A stretch of DNA of 64,000 bases from Halomonas beimenensis (lineage in GTDB: Bacteria > Pseudomonadota > Gammaproteobacteria > Pseudomonadales > Halomonadaceae), in NCBI RefSeq assembly GCF_002549795.1, contig NZ_CP021435.1, positions 1,612,001 through 1,676,000 of the forward strand, written 5' to 3'. Both the position numbers and the translations under genes were made by a program. The notes under the pieces are model-generated. The model saw nothing but the letters and a program-made list of their open reading frames with translations, was not told the DNA's origin and did no database searches. Below are positions 32,222 through 41,488 of this stretch, in pieces (position 1 is the first letter of the stretch; every line of letters begins with the position of its first letter).

Positions 32222-32488
32222 TCAGCGAAGCTGGCTGTCCTTGCTGCCGCGCCGGTTGAACCCGGCGGAGGGCCCGCCGCGCCGGTCACGCTCGGCCTGG
32301 CAGTCGAGGCAGAGTCGCACCCCGGGCACGGCGCGGCGTCGCGCCTCGGGAATCGGTTCATCACACTCGTGACAGTGGCGCGCGCTCTCCCCGCGGGGCA
32401 GGGCGCGTCTCGCCCGTTCCAGCTCGTCTTGTACGCTGTCGTCGATCTGCTGCTGCACATCGCCATCCTTCGACCAGCCGCCCGCCAT
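32222..32488 (-). CDS. DksA/TraR-family zinc-finger protein (YbiI-like)
   Basis: An 88-residue protein with a C4 zinc finger made by CHECDEPI and CLDCQAE. It lacks the long coiled-coil with the DxxDxA tip that DksA needs to act on RNA polymerase, and so belongs to the short YbiI/TraR-like group. Function of this group is little known; stress-related polymerase binding is possible. It converges on hlyU with 111 bases between, in which GCGCCTCGCC and GGCGGGGCGTC can form an imperfect hairpin. Confidence 0.8.
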   Translation of the reverse strand: MAGGWSKDGDVQQQIDDSVQDELERARRALPRGESARHCHECDEPIPEARRRAVPGVRLCLDCQAERDRRGGPSAGFNRRGSKDSQLR

Positions 32489-32660
32489 CGTCCGGTCCCT
32501 CCACGTCTGGTGTCTCGATGGGGAAAGCTTGCCAGAGTCCCGGCGGGGGCGCGATAGGTCGATGGCGTCGTCGCCTGATTGGGCCCGGCATGACAGGCCT
32601 CATGGTCGGCCGGGAAGGAAAGTGGCTAGGCTAACGTCATCGCTCGGAACGGACTCGCCT

Positions 32661-33788
32661 ATGCGCCTGCTTCACCGTGCCTCCCCCTGGCGGAGGCTGT
32701 TCGCCGCCGACGCCGTGCCCGATCCGATGCGGCTGCCGGGGCTGCTCGCCCCCCTGCGCGAGGTGGTCGAGCGGCTGGGGCCGGCACCCACCCTGGCCGA
32801 GGCGCGGGCCTGGCAGGCCGACCTGCTGGACGCGCTGTTGCGCCTCGAGCTTCCCGCCTCGCGGATCAGCCAGCTGCTCAGCGATCACAACGACGGCCTC
32901 TATCGTCGCGCCATCGCCGAGTCGCTGACCGAGATGCGCGGCCAGGGATGGGGCGAGCCGCCGGTCGCCTTCTGCGTGCTGACCCTGGGCTCGGCGGCCC
33001 GCCACGAGAGCCTGTTGGCGCCGGATCAGGACAACGCCATGATCCTGGCGGACTATCCCGACCGTCGCCATACCGAGATCGACGCCTATTTCCAGTCCCT
33101 GGGCGAGCGCTTCACTCAGCGGCTGGACGCCGCCGGGATCCCGCTGTGTCAGGGCCATGTGATGGCGCGCTGGCCGATGTGGCGCAAGCGACGCTCGGAG
33201 TGGGACGCCCAGCTGGCCATCTGGACCGGGGAGCGCCGGGTCAAGCGGGTCCAGCAGGCCAATATCCTGCTGGACTTCCATCCGGTGCATGGCGATCCGG
33301 CGCTCGCCCGGGCCCTGGGCGAGAGCGTGGCCCGGCACCTGCCGCCGGCGGGGGGCTTTCTCGACGAGATGGCGACCCTGCTGGAGGAATCGCCGCTGGC
33401 CCTGGACCGGTGGGGGCGTGTCGTGGGGGGCGGCGAGGGTGCGCCCCACCAGACGGCGGTGGACCTCAAGCATCGCGCCCTGCTGCCGCTGGTCGGCGCG
33501 GTCCGCTTGCTGGCCGTGCGTCATCGAATCCGGGCCGTGGCCACCCGCGAACGACTGGCGGCCCTGGTGATGGCGGGGGCGCTCGACGCGCAGCGGGCCG
33601 ACGAGACGATCCGCGCCCTGGAGCGGCTCCAGGCCCTGCTGCTCGAGGCGCAACGCACGGCGCTCGCCCAGGGGCGGGCGCCGGACGGCTGGGTGGGCCT
33701 CGACGGGCTCGGCGAGGGTCGGCGCCTGCTGCTCCGCCATGACCTGGGCCGGATCCGCGACCTGGTTCGCTACGCCACCAAGCGCTGA
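32661..33788 (+). CDS. DUF294-type putative nucleotidyltransferase
   Basis: A 375-residue protein with the DUF294 nucleotidyltransferase motif LGSAARHESLLAPDQDN, related to the GlnD/GlnE fold, and a C-terminal DUF294_C helical domain (LKHRALLPLVGAVRLLAVRH). The common relatives also carry N-terminal cyclic-nucleotide and CBS domains; these are absent here, leaving only a short helical lead. It lies opposite a CrbS-like transporter kinase, a DnaQ-like exonuclease and a receiver protein. In other gammaproteobacteria DUF294 proteins and exonucleases accompany the CrbS/acetate genes, so a shared signalling role is inferred. The ATG at 32661 was preferred to longer frames because those add low-quality Arg/Pro-rich sequence. 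Confidence 0.75.
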   Translation: MRLLHRASPWRRLFAADAVPDPMRLPGLLAPLREVVERLGPAPTLAEARAWQADLLDALLRLELPASRISQLLSDHNDGLYRRAIAESLTEMRGQGWGEPPVAFCVLTLGSAARHESLLAPDQDNAMILADYPDRRHTEIDAYFQSLGERFTQRLDAAGIPLCQGHVMARWPMWRKRRSEWDAQLAIWTGERRVKRVQQANILLDFHPVHGDPALARALGESVARHLPPAGGFLDEMATLLEESPLALDRWGRVVGGGEGAPHQTAVDLKHRALLPLVGAVRLLAVRHRIRAVATRERLAALVMAGALDAQRADETIRALERLQALLLEAQRTALAQGRAPDGWVGLDGLGEGRRLLLRHDLGRIRDLVRYATKR

Positions 33789-33970
33789 GTATCGGCAACA
33801 AGCGCCGAGCGGCGAGTGGCGAGTGGCAAGGAGAAAGTAGAAAGTGGCAAGGAGTGCCTTTCTACTTTTTACTTTCTACTCGAGCCTTTGCTTGGCGGCT
33901 TGGCGGCTTGGCGGCTTGGCGGCTTGGCGGCTTGGCGGCTTGGCGGCTTGGCGGCTTGGCCGCTTGCCAT
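33789..33970. repeat. Simple-sequence region: AAAGTAG hairpin and TTGGCGGC octamer array
   Basis: Between two convergent genes. First come short direct repeats (GGCGAGTGGCGAGTGGCAAG), then a hairpin, AAAGTAGAAA (33834-33843) with TTTCTACTTT (33858-33867) plus inner GGCA/TGCC. From 33892 to about 33966 the 8-bp unit TTGGCGGC is repeated about nine times almost without change. The array ends five bases before the TTA (stop) of the transporter kinase. Perfect short repeats of this kind change copy number readily. Confidence 0.9.
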
Positions 33971-36694
33971 TTACTCCGCCGGCGCCTCCGGCAGCTCCAT
34001 CACCAGGCAGGCGCCGCCCAGGTGGGGAGCGGCCTCCACCCAGAGCCGGCCGCCCAGGTGGGCGACGATGCCGCGGGAGATCGGCAGGCCCAGGCCGCTG
34101 CCCCGAGGGCGGCCGCGGATGGCGCCGTCGTCCTGGTGCTGGATCTGGTGGAACTTCTCGAAGACCCGCTCGCGCTCGTCCTCGGCGATGCCGGGGCCGT
34201 TGTCCTCCACGGTCAGCCGGAAGCCGCGCTTGTGGCGAGCCAGGCCCAGGCGTACCCGCGGGGCGGCGTCGTCGGCGAACTTGCCGGCGTTGTCGAGCAG
34301 GTTGATGACGACCTGCTCCAGGCGGTCCGGGTCGCCGATCACCGGGGCGTCCTCGACCTCGATGGCCACCTCCAGGGCCACGCCGCGCTCTTCCTGCACC
34401 TGCTGGACCGCCTCCACGCCGTGCCGGGCCAGGGCGGCCAGGTCGAGGCGCTCGGGATGCAGCGTGAGGCGGCCGCTCTCGGGGCGGGCCAGGTCGAGGA
34501 TCTCCTCGATCAGCCGCGAGAGGCGCTGGCTCTCGCGGACCACCACGTCGAGGAAGTGCTCGCGCTTGTCCAGGGGCAGCTCGCGGTTGTCGCGCAGGAT
34601 CTCGGCGAAGGCGCGGATCGAGGTCAGCGGGGTGCGCAGCTCGTGGCTGACCATGGCCACGAACTCGTCCTTGAGCCGATCCAGCTCGCGCAGCCGTTCG
34701 TTGGCGTCGCGCAGTTCGGCGCCGATGCGCTCCAGTTCCCGGGACTTCTGCTCCAGGCGCCGGTTCATCTCCAGGGTCTCGGAGGTGGTGTCGAGGATGC
34801 TCAGGATGGCGTCCAGGTCCAGGGCCTCGCCGCGCACCACCGAATCGATCAGCACCCGCGCCGAGGCGTTGCCCAGTGCCCCGGCCAGGGCCTGCTCCGC
34901 CCGGGCGGCGATGGCGCCCGGCGCCGGCCGGTCGTCGTCCTGGGCATCCTCGCCGGCGAAGACCCGGGCGGTGGCGGCGGCGCCCAGGTAGCGATCGAGC
35001 AGGGCGCGCAGCTCCCCTCTGGGGGTCTGCCCGGGCCATAGCGACGCCTGGTCGAGCCGCGGGTGCAGCGCCTGGGTGAAGAGCGCCGCCTGGGTCTGCT
35101 CCAGCGCCGACTGCCGGCTGAACAGCGAGACCCCCACCAGCAGGCCGGCGTTGACGGCCAGGCTCCACAGCAGGGCATGGGTGTAGATGTCCCAGCCCTC
35201 CAGGCCGAACAGCGCATAGGGTCGGAGCCACTCGAGGCCGAAGGGGCCCCGGACGAGGAAGCCGGCGTCCAGCCAGCCGGACTGGGCGAAGCCCGGGATC
35301 AGCAGGGTCCAGGCCCAGACCGCGAAGCCGCCCACCAGCCCGAGGCCGGCGCCCAGCCGGTTGGCGCCCCGCCAGTACATGCCGATCAGCAGCGCCGGGG
35401 CGAACTGGGCGGCGGCGGCGAAGGACACCAGGCCGATGGTGACCAGGCTGTAGGCGTCGCCCACCAGGGCATGGTAGCCATAGCCGAGCAGCAGGATGGC
35501 CAGGATCGCCAGGCGGCGGATGCCCAGCACCCAGCCGGCCAGGGCCCCCTGGCCGCGGCGTGGCAGCCGGCCCGTGCGCAGCAGCAACGGCATCACCAGC
35601 TGATTGCTGACCATGGTGGACAGGGCGATGGTCTCGACGATCATCATGCCGGTGGCCGCGGAGAGCCCGCCGATGAACACCAGCACCGGTAGCCCTTCCA
35701 CGCCGGCGGCCAGGGGCAGGGTCAGCACGAAGCTGTCCGGGTCGCTGCCGGCCTCGCCCAGCAGCCCGGCCAGGGCGATGGGGATCACGAAGAGGTTGAT
35801 CGCCAGCAGGTAGAGCGGGAACAGCCAGGTGGCGCGCCGCAGGTGGCGCTCGTCGACGTTCTCCACCACCAGCACCTGGAACTGCCGGGGCAGGGTGAGG
35901 AAGGCCAGGAAGGCCAGCACCAGGGTGCCGATCCAGCCCAGAGCGCCCCCGGGCACGGCGTCCAGGCTCAGCAGCTCGGCCAGCCCCGGCGTCTCCCCGA
36001 CCCGGGCGAAGAGATCGCCGGGCCCCTGGTAGAGGACGAAGACGGTGAAGGCGCCCACCGCCAGGAAGGCGGCCAGCTTGACCAGCGACTCGAAGGCGAT
36101 GGCCGCCACCATGCCCTCGTGGCGTTCGCTGGCGTCCAGGTGGCGGGTGCCGAACAGGATGATGAACACCGCCAGCACCATCGCCACCCAGAACGACTTG
36201 TCGGCCCAGAAGGGCGCCGCGTCCAGCCGATCGCCGGCGGTCAGGGGGTAGTCCACCAGCACCGCATGGCTCAGGGTGATGGCCTTGAGCTGCAGGGCGA
36301 TGTAGGGGGTGATGCCGATCAGGGCGATCAGTGCCACCAGGGCGCCGAGGCCGGCGCTCTTGCCGTAGCGTGCGCTGATGAAGTCGGCGATGGAGGTGAT
36401 GCGCTGGGCCCGGGCGATGCGCACCATCTTGCGGATCACGAAGGGGGCCATGAGCATGGCGAGCGTGGGGCCGAGGTAGATCAGCAGGAAGCTGGGCCCG
36501 GTCTCGGCGGCGCGCCCCACGCTGCCGTAGAAGGTCCAGGCGGTGCAGTAGACGGCGATCGACAGGGCATAGATGGTGGGCGAGCCGATGATCGAGCGGC
36601 CCTGCTCCGCGCGGCGATCCCCCCAGGCGGCGATCACGAACAGCAGCGCCAGGTAGCCGAAGGCGATGGCCAGTAGGGTCAGCTCGCTGCGCAT
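33971..36694 (-). CDS. CrbS-like sodium:solute symporter-histidine kinase
   Basis: A 907-residue inner-membrane sensor. Residues 1 to about 490 are a sodium:solute symporter domain with about 13 helices (PTIYALSIAVYCTAWTFYGS near the start). A STAC-type helical linker and coiled coil (about 520-660) lead to a histidine kinase: His684 in VSHELRTPLTS, N-box INLLDNAGKF, G-boxes DNGPGIAED and GSGLGLPIS. CrbS senses acetate uptake or flux and, with the LuxR-type regulator CrbR, turns on acs. Here the receiver encoded in the same operon (38950) has no DNA-binding domain, so signal output must differ or use a distant regulator. The operon order is receiver, exonuclease, small membrane protein, CrbS. 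Confidence 0.88.
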   Translation of the reverse strand: MRSELTLLAIAFGYLALLFVIAAWGDRRAEQGRSIIGSPTIYALSIAVYCTAWTFYGSVGRAAETGPSFLLIYLGPTLAMLMAPFVIRKMVRIARAQRITSIADFISARYGKSAGLGALVALIALIGITPYIALQLKAITLSHAVLVDYPLTAGDRLDAAPFWADKSFWVAMVLAVFIILFGTRHLDASERHEGMVAAIAFESLVKLAAFLAVGAFTVFVLYQGPGDLFARVGETPGLAELLSLDAVPGGALGWIGTLVLAFLAFLTLPRQFQVLVVENVDERHLRRATWLFPLYLLAINLFVIPIALAGLLGEAGSDPDSFVLTLPLAAGVEGLPVLVFIGGLSAATGMMIVETIALSTMVSNQLVMPLLLRTGRLPRRGQGALAGWVLGIRRLAILAILLLGYGYHALVGDAYSLVTIGLVSFAAAAQFAPALLIGMYWRGANRLGAGLGLVGGFAVWAWTLLIPGFAQSGWLDAGFLVRGPFGLEWLRPYALFGLEGWDIYTHALLWSLAVNAGLLVGVSLFSRQSALEQTQAALFTQALHPRLDQASLWPGQTPRGELRALLDRYLGAAATARVFAGEDAQDDDRPAPGAIAARAEQALAGALGNASARVLIDSVVRGEALDLDAILSILDTTSETLEMNRRLEQKSRELERIGAELRDANERLRELDRLKDEFVAMVSHELRTPLTSIRAFAEILRDNRELPLDKREHFLDVVVRESQRLSRLIEEILDLARPESGRLTLHPERLDLAALARHGVEAVQQVQEERGVALEVAIEVEDAPVIGDPDRLEQVVINLLDNAGKFADDAAPRVRLGLARHKRGFRLTVEDNGPGIAEDERERVFEKFHQIQHQDDGAIRGRPRGSGLGLPISRGIVAHLGGRLWVEAAPHLGGACLVMELPEAPAE

Positions 36695-36701
36695 GCCGGC
36701 C

Positions 36702-36887
36702 TCACTCTCCGCGTCCGCCTTCCGTCAGCCAGGCCGCCAGCGCGATCACCCCGGCCCAGGCCAGGAAGACGTAGAGCGGCAGGGCGGCCCCCGCGCGTTC
36801 GGCCACCAGCAGCAGCGGCGGGGTGAACAGGGCCGTGGCCAGCACGATCAGGGCGACCAGGCGCTCCTTGCGGCGAGGGGAGATCAT
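36702..36887 (-). CDS. Small two-helix membrane protein in the crbS-like operon
   Basis: A 61-residue protein with two hydrophobic segments, LVALIVLATALFTPPLLLV and PLYVFLAWAGVIALAAWL, and a basic start (MISPRRKERL), which suggests that both ends face the cytoplasm. The start overlaps the stop of the exonuclease gene by ATGA and the stop lies seven bases before the kinase start, so it is translationally tied to both. Small proteins of this kind next to sodium:solute symporters often act as subunits or assembly factors; this is inferred. Confidence 0.7.
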   Translation of the reverse strand: MISPRRKERLVALIVLATALFTPPLLLVAERAGAALPLYVFLAWAGVIALAAWLTEGGRGE

Positions 36888-38949
36888 GAGGCGCTGGCGT
36901 CCTCCCGGTCGAAGGCGCTGGCCTGGAGGGCCAGCAGGTCGTCCAGGGTGTCGATCCCCCGGGCCTCGAGGCGCGGCAGCAGCGACAGCCACAGCTCGGC
37001 GGTGACCCGGGCGTCCCCCAGGGCGGTGTGTCGGCTGCCCGGCGGGAAGCTCAACCCATAGCGCTCCGCCAGGGAGTCCAGGTCATGGCCGTCCAGGCTC
37101 GGGTCCAGGGCTCGGGAGATCAGCAGGGTATCGAGCACCGGCATGTCGAAGCGCACGCCCCCGTCCGGCGGCTGGATGGCCAGCAGGTCGAAGGCGGCGT
37201 TGTGGGCGAGGATGACCGCGTCGCCGATATAGTCGCGGAAGCGCGGCAGGGCCACGGCGGGCGGGGGCGCTCCGGCCACGTCCTCGTCGGTGAGGCCGTG
37301 GATGGCCGTGCTCGCCGGGGGGATCGCGCGCCCCGGGTCGACGCGCAGGTCGAAGGTCTCGCTGGCCAGTAGCCGGGCGTTGACGATGCGGCAGGCGCCG
37401 ATGCTGATCACCCGGGCCCCCGCGCGCAGCTCCAGCCCGGTGGTCTCGGTGTCGAAGGCGACGATCTCGAGCGCTCGCAGGGGGCGGGCGGCGAGTTCGG
37501 CGTCCGGCGGAGGGAGCTCGGCGATGCCGAAGTCGTGGAACTCGGGACGCGGCGGCGTGCGCGGGCGAGGGGCGCCGACTCGTTCCAGGGCGGGGAGCGG
37601 CAGGCGCAGCCGGGCATGCTCGCCGTCCGGGTCGGCCAGGCTCCAGGCGTCGCTGGCATGCTGGCGGAGCACCTCGCCCAGGGTGGGGGAGAGGGGCAGC
37701 CGCGCTAGCCGCTCGCCCCGCCAGCCCCGCAGGCGCTCCTCGGTGAGGGGCCGGCCTTGCCAGCGCAGGTCCAGGTAGACCCGTTTGTTGCCCAGGCACA
37801 CCTCGGCGTCGAAGCGCGAGCGGCCGGTGTGCTCGACGAGATGCGCCAGCAGTGCCTGCAGGACCTCGAGCAGGGCGGGGGCATCGCCCTTGAACCAGGC
37901 CGGCATGCCGATCGGGGTGATCGTCGGGCCGCCCTCGGGCAGCCGCTCGGCCAGCGCGGCCCAGAGATCGTTGGACCACAGCGGTGCCAGGCGCTCGGCC
38001 TGGCGCTGCAAGGCCTCCACCGTCTCGCCGAGCCGTTCCAGGTGATCCGCCAGGCTACGGCCTTCCTCGTCGACCACCCGTTCCAGGCGGCGTTGCAGCT
38101 CGCCGGCGCCGTCTCGGGGCAGGTGGCTCAGGGCGTCGGCGGCGCTGGTCAGGCCGGCGCCATGACGGCGCAGGGCCGGCAACAGCTCGGCCAGGGCGGC
38201 CCCGGTGCCCAGCTCGCTGGCCCAGGCGGCGGTGGCATCCACCAGGGTCAGCAGCGTCTCGCCGCCGCTGCCGGGGATCCGCCGCAGGGTCGCCCGCAGC
38301 CAGCGCTCGCCGCAGGGCACCAGCACCTCCCGGGGGCTGCCGTCCTCGGGCAGCTGGGTCAGGGCGTCCTCCAGGCTCGCGGCGGGCAGCAGCGCCTCCA
38401 GCCGCTTGCCGAGCCCCAGCCCGGGCGCCTCCTCGAAGAGCGTCTCGGCCGCGGGGTTGAAGAGCAGCAGGCGGCGGTGGCGGTCGCAGAGCAGCAAGGG
38501 GGTGTCCAGCACCTGCAGCAGGGCCTCGAGCTCCTGGCGGATGCGGGCGGCGCTGCGCGCGCCTTCGGCGCGGGCGTTGGCCAGGCGGCCCCGGTCGTCC
38601 CGCCAGGCCTCACGGATGCGCGTCAGGTCGGGGCCGAGGCCGCGGAGCCAGCCCTCCGGCGGATAGTCGTCCCGGGCGTCGGGATTGGCCACCAGCCGAG
38701 CCAGCTGCACCTGGAGATGGCGAAGCGGCGTGAACAGCTGGCGCTCGAGGAGCAGCCCGACGAGGAAGATGGTGCCGCCGCCGGAGAAGCTGCCGAGCCA
38801 CAGCGCCCAGCGGGCCAGGCCCCGGGGCTGGACCAGGCCGTCCAGCCAGAGGGCGAAGAGAGCGCCGCCCAGCAGGCTCACGCCGCTCAGCAGCAGCCAG
38901 AGGCCCACCAGGGTCTGGCGGCGGGGCAGGCCGGGGCGCCGGCGGGCCA

Positions 38950-38950
<1 letters not shown>
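36884..38950 (-). CDS. Membrane-anchored PAS/degenerate kinase-DnaQ-type exonuclease fusion
   Basis: A 688-residue protein. Two membrane helices (about 13-35 and 45-67) are followed by a HAMP-like stretch, a PAS-like domain (TPLLLCDRHRRLLLFNPAAE, about 145-165), and a central region (about 240-470) resembling a histidine-kinase core that lacks the H-box and ATP N- and G-boxes. The C-terminal third is a DnaQ-like DEDDh exonuclease: FDTETTGLE, ILAHNAAFD and HTALGDARVTAEL. All catalytic residues are present, so activity on DNA or RNA ends is likely. A nuclease tied to the membrane by sensor modules, inside a CrbS operon, is unusual. It overlaps the receiver gene by TGATG. Confidence 0.8.
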
Positions 38951-39321
<371 letters not shown>

Positions 39322-39358
39322 GGCGCTCTCCTCGTCATGAAAGCCGTTGGCATTATTG

Positions 39359-39519
39359 TAAGGAAGCGCTGATTTATGTCGCGAGCGATGAGAGGCTGGT
39401 CGACGCCGGCACGGAAACCCCGGAGTTTACACGGCAGTAAATGAGGAGGTTGACCGGGCTCGCGTGCGAGTACCGCCGGCGACCAGGATATCGAGCGCAG
39501 CAATAAATCAGCGTTTCCG
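39359..39519. repeat. Palindromic intergenic element, copy C
   Basis: An element of about 160 bp bounded by GGAAGCGCTGATTTAT and ATAAATCAGCGTTTCC, inverted relative to copy A. Its core (39420-39458) carries the stem TTTAC-ACGGCA-GTAAA (39426-39441) where copy A has TGTAGC-AG-GCTACA. It fills most of the 284-base gap between the divergent response-regulator and glutathione transferase genes, so it overlaps both promoter regions. Confidence 0.75.
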
Positions 39520-39605
39520 TCAGTCTAGTGACGCGTCATGGACCGGCAAAGACGACCTTGGCCCAAGCCGCTACACTGGCCGCTCATCGTCAAGGAGGTC
39601 GATTC

Positions 39606-40283
39606 ATGATCCGCGTGCATCACCTGGAGCATTCCCGTTCCCAACGCGTGCTCTGGCTCCTCGAGGAGCTGGGGGTCGACTACGAGGTCGTCGCCTATCG
39701 GCGCGATCCCGAGACCCTGCTGGCCCCGGCGTCGCTGAAGTCGGTGCATCCGCTGGGCAAGTCGCCGGTGATCACCGACGAGGCCCGGGAGGGGCGCGCC
39801 ATCGCCGAGTCCGGGGCCATCCTCGAGTACCTGCTCGAGCACCACGATCCGCAAGGACGACTGGCCCCGGCCGTCGGCAGCGACGACCGGGAGCGCTACC
39901 GCTTCTGGCTGCATCATGCCGAGGGCTCGGCGATGCCGCCGCTGGTCATGCGCCTGGTCTTTTCGCGCCTGTCCAAGCCGCCGGTGCCGGCCCTCGTCCG
40001 GCCGCTGGGTCGCCGGTTCGCCCAGGGGGTGGAGGAGAGCTTCCTGGGGCCGCGCATCACCGAGCTGCGCGACTTCTGGGAGGCCGAGCTCGAACGCTCG
40101 ACATGGTTCGCCGGCGAGGCCTTCTCGGCGGCGGACATCCAGATGAGCTTTCCGGTGCTGGCGCTGGAGGGGCGCGGCGGGCTCGAGGCGGCGCCGCGCC
40201 TGCAGGCCTTCCCGGCGCGCTGTCGCGAGCGTCCCGCCTACCAGAGGGCGATCGAGCGCGGCGGGGAGTTCTCGCTTGCATGA
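39606..40283 (+). CDS. Glutathione S-transferase
   Basis: A 225-residue GST. The thioredoxin-like N-terminal domain begins HHLEHSRSQRVLWLLEELGV, with the glutathione-binding ESGAILEYLLEH at about residues 61-72. The C-terminal helical domain contains the FSAADIQMSFPVLA N-capping region. Ser/Arg in the first helix suggest a Ser-type or beta-class-like enzyme rather than Tyr-type. AAGGAGGT precedes the ATG at 39606. It is isolated between repeat element C and a REP-like cluster, so context does not suggest a substrate. Confidence 0.9.
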   Translation: MIRVHHLEHSRSQRVLWLLEELGVDYEVVAYRRDPETLLAPASLKSVHPLGKSPVITDEAREGRAIAESGAILEYLLEHHDPQGRLAPAVGSDDRERYRFWLHHAEGSAMPPLVMRLVFSRLSKPPVPALVRPLGRRFAQGVEESFLGPRITELRDFWEAELERSTWFAGEAFSAADIQMSFPVLALEGRGGLEAAPRLQAFPARCRERPAYQRAIERGGEFSLA

Positions 40284-40288
40284 GAACG

Positions 40289-40430
40289 CTAGCGCACGGG
40301 CTTATCCGGTCTACGATTCCTGATCCAGCGTTTGGCTGTCGTAGGGGAGATAAGCGTCAGCGCATCTACCACGGTCTTGGCCCGGGGCTTCGCCGGATGC
40401 GCCCGCTGCGCGGGCTTATCCGGCCTACGG
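40289..40430. repeat. REP-like cluster (three units)
   Basis: Unit 1 at 40289-40316 reads GCGCACGGGCTTATCCGGTC then TACG. Unit 2, about 40340-40367, is inverted: GATAAGCG-TCA-GCGCATC. Unit 3 at 40392-40424 is a classic REP hairpin: GCCGGAT, GC, GCCCGC, loop TGC, GCGGGC, TT, ATCCGGC, followed by CTACG. The sequence of unit 3 closely resembles the enterobacterial REP consensus (TTATCCGGCCTACG). The alternating layout is like a BIME. It separates GST from the convergent YdcF gene. Confidence 0.75.
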
Positions 40431-40469
40431 CGACCCCGAAGCGGCCAAGCTCCAAGTCCGAAGCCGCGG

Positions 40470-41219
40470 CTAACGCAGCAGTTCGTCCTTGAGCCACAGC
40501 TCGGCGCGACCCAGCCATTCGCGCAGGGCGCGGGTGCTCTGGTGGAGGTGGTAGGCGCTGGGGCGCCAGGCGGCGAGCCCCCCGGGCGGCGGGCTGGCGA
40601 ACTCGGTGGGGGCGGGCGTCACCGTCAGGCCGACTCGCTCGAATTCGGCGGTGGCGCGGGGCAGGTGCCAGGCCTGGGAGACCAGGGCGACGTGGTCGAT
40701 GCCCTCGGCGGCGAGCATCTCGGCGCTGTAGCGGGCATTGTCCGTGGTGGTGGCGCTCCGGCCCTCCAGCCAGCGCACCGGGACGTCGAACACCTGGCGC
40801 AGGGCGGCGGCCATCAGGCTGGCCTCGGCGCTGTGCTCGTCATGGACCCGGCCGCCGCTGACCAGGATCGGCAGCCGGGTGCGACGGTGCAGGTAGGCGC
40901 CATAGGCCATCCGCCGCCAGCTGGCGTTGGCCGGGGCATCCCCCCAGCCGAATTCCGGGGCCGCATAGTCCCGGCCGCCGCCGAGGATGACGATGGCCTC
41001 GGCGCCCTCCAGTCGAGGACTCGCCGCCAGCGCCGGCGGCTCCAGGCCCTGGCGCAGGGCATGGCTGGCCAGGGGGGTGGCCAGCGCCAGCAGCCCGCCC
41101 AGCCCCAGGACCACCAGCAGGCCGCCGATCAGGTGCAGGCGCATCCACAGCAGGCCGCCGAGCACGATCAGCCAGGCATTGACCACGGGGGGCAGCAGCA
41201 GGGTCTCGAGTATCGCCAT
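40470..41219 (-). CDS. YdcF/ElyC-family DUF218 membrane protein
   Basis: A 249-residue protein with two N-terminal membrane helices (about 1-25 and 28-52) and a DUF218 domain in the periplasm. Signature parts are AIVILGGGRDY, ILVSGGRVHDE, ESATTTDNA-like RSATTTDNARYS and VSQAWHLPRA. ElyC and SanA relatives affect peptidoglycan precursor or envelope integrity; the enzymatic activity is unsettled. The gene is flanked by a REP-like cluster at its 3' side and repeat D1 upstream of its start. Confidence 0.85.
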   Translation of the reverse strand: MAILETLLLPPVVNAWLIVLGGLLWMRLHLIGGLLVVLGLGGLLALATPLASHALRQGLEPPALAASPRLEGAEAIVILGGGRDYAAPEFGWGDAPANASWRRMAYGAYLHRRTRLPILVSGGRVHDEHSAEASLMAAALRQVFDVPVRWLEGRSATTTDNARYSAEMLAAEGIDHVALVSQAWHLPRATAEFERVGLTVTPAPTEFASPPPGGLAAWRPSAYHLHQSTRALREWLGRAELWLKDELLR

Positions 41220-41317
41220 GGGTCGTCTCCTTGTTCTTCTCTCGCCGGCGTCCGATGCGTCGATGCCTAGAGCCTAGCGGATCCCCGTGGGTCGCCATGG
41301 CGCCGAATGGTACGGCA

Positions 41318-41473
41318 ATCGCAGTGGGGCTGGCGAGGGGCGCCGGGGACAGGTCGAAGAGGGGGTCCTACGCCATGGATGGCGTCGGTAGCGCCCAGGG
41401 AAGGGTTTACAGCGCCCCCTCGCAGACCTGTCGACGGATCAGCCCCGAGCGACAACACCCACTGCGATAGCCC
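41318..41473 (+). repeat. 155-bp structured repeat, copy D1
   Basis: Nearly identical to 51638-51794. Ends ATCGCAGTGGG and CCCACTGCGAT are inverted repeats. Inside, ACAGGTCGAAGAGGGGG (outer arm) faces CCCCCTCGCAGACCTGT, and CTACGCCAT-GG-ATGGCGTCGGTAG forms an apical hairpin. The element thus folds on itself over most of its length. It lies between the divergent-to-tail YdcF and nth genes; no reading frame in it is gene-like. Confidence 0.85.
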
Positions 41474-41488
41474 AGCCCCGAAATGGCC

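Noticed and set aside
41373-41470. Short reading frames inside repeats D1 and D2
   Set aside because: Their peptides come from a palindromic DNA element, lack ribosome sites and are not gene-like.
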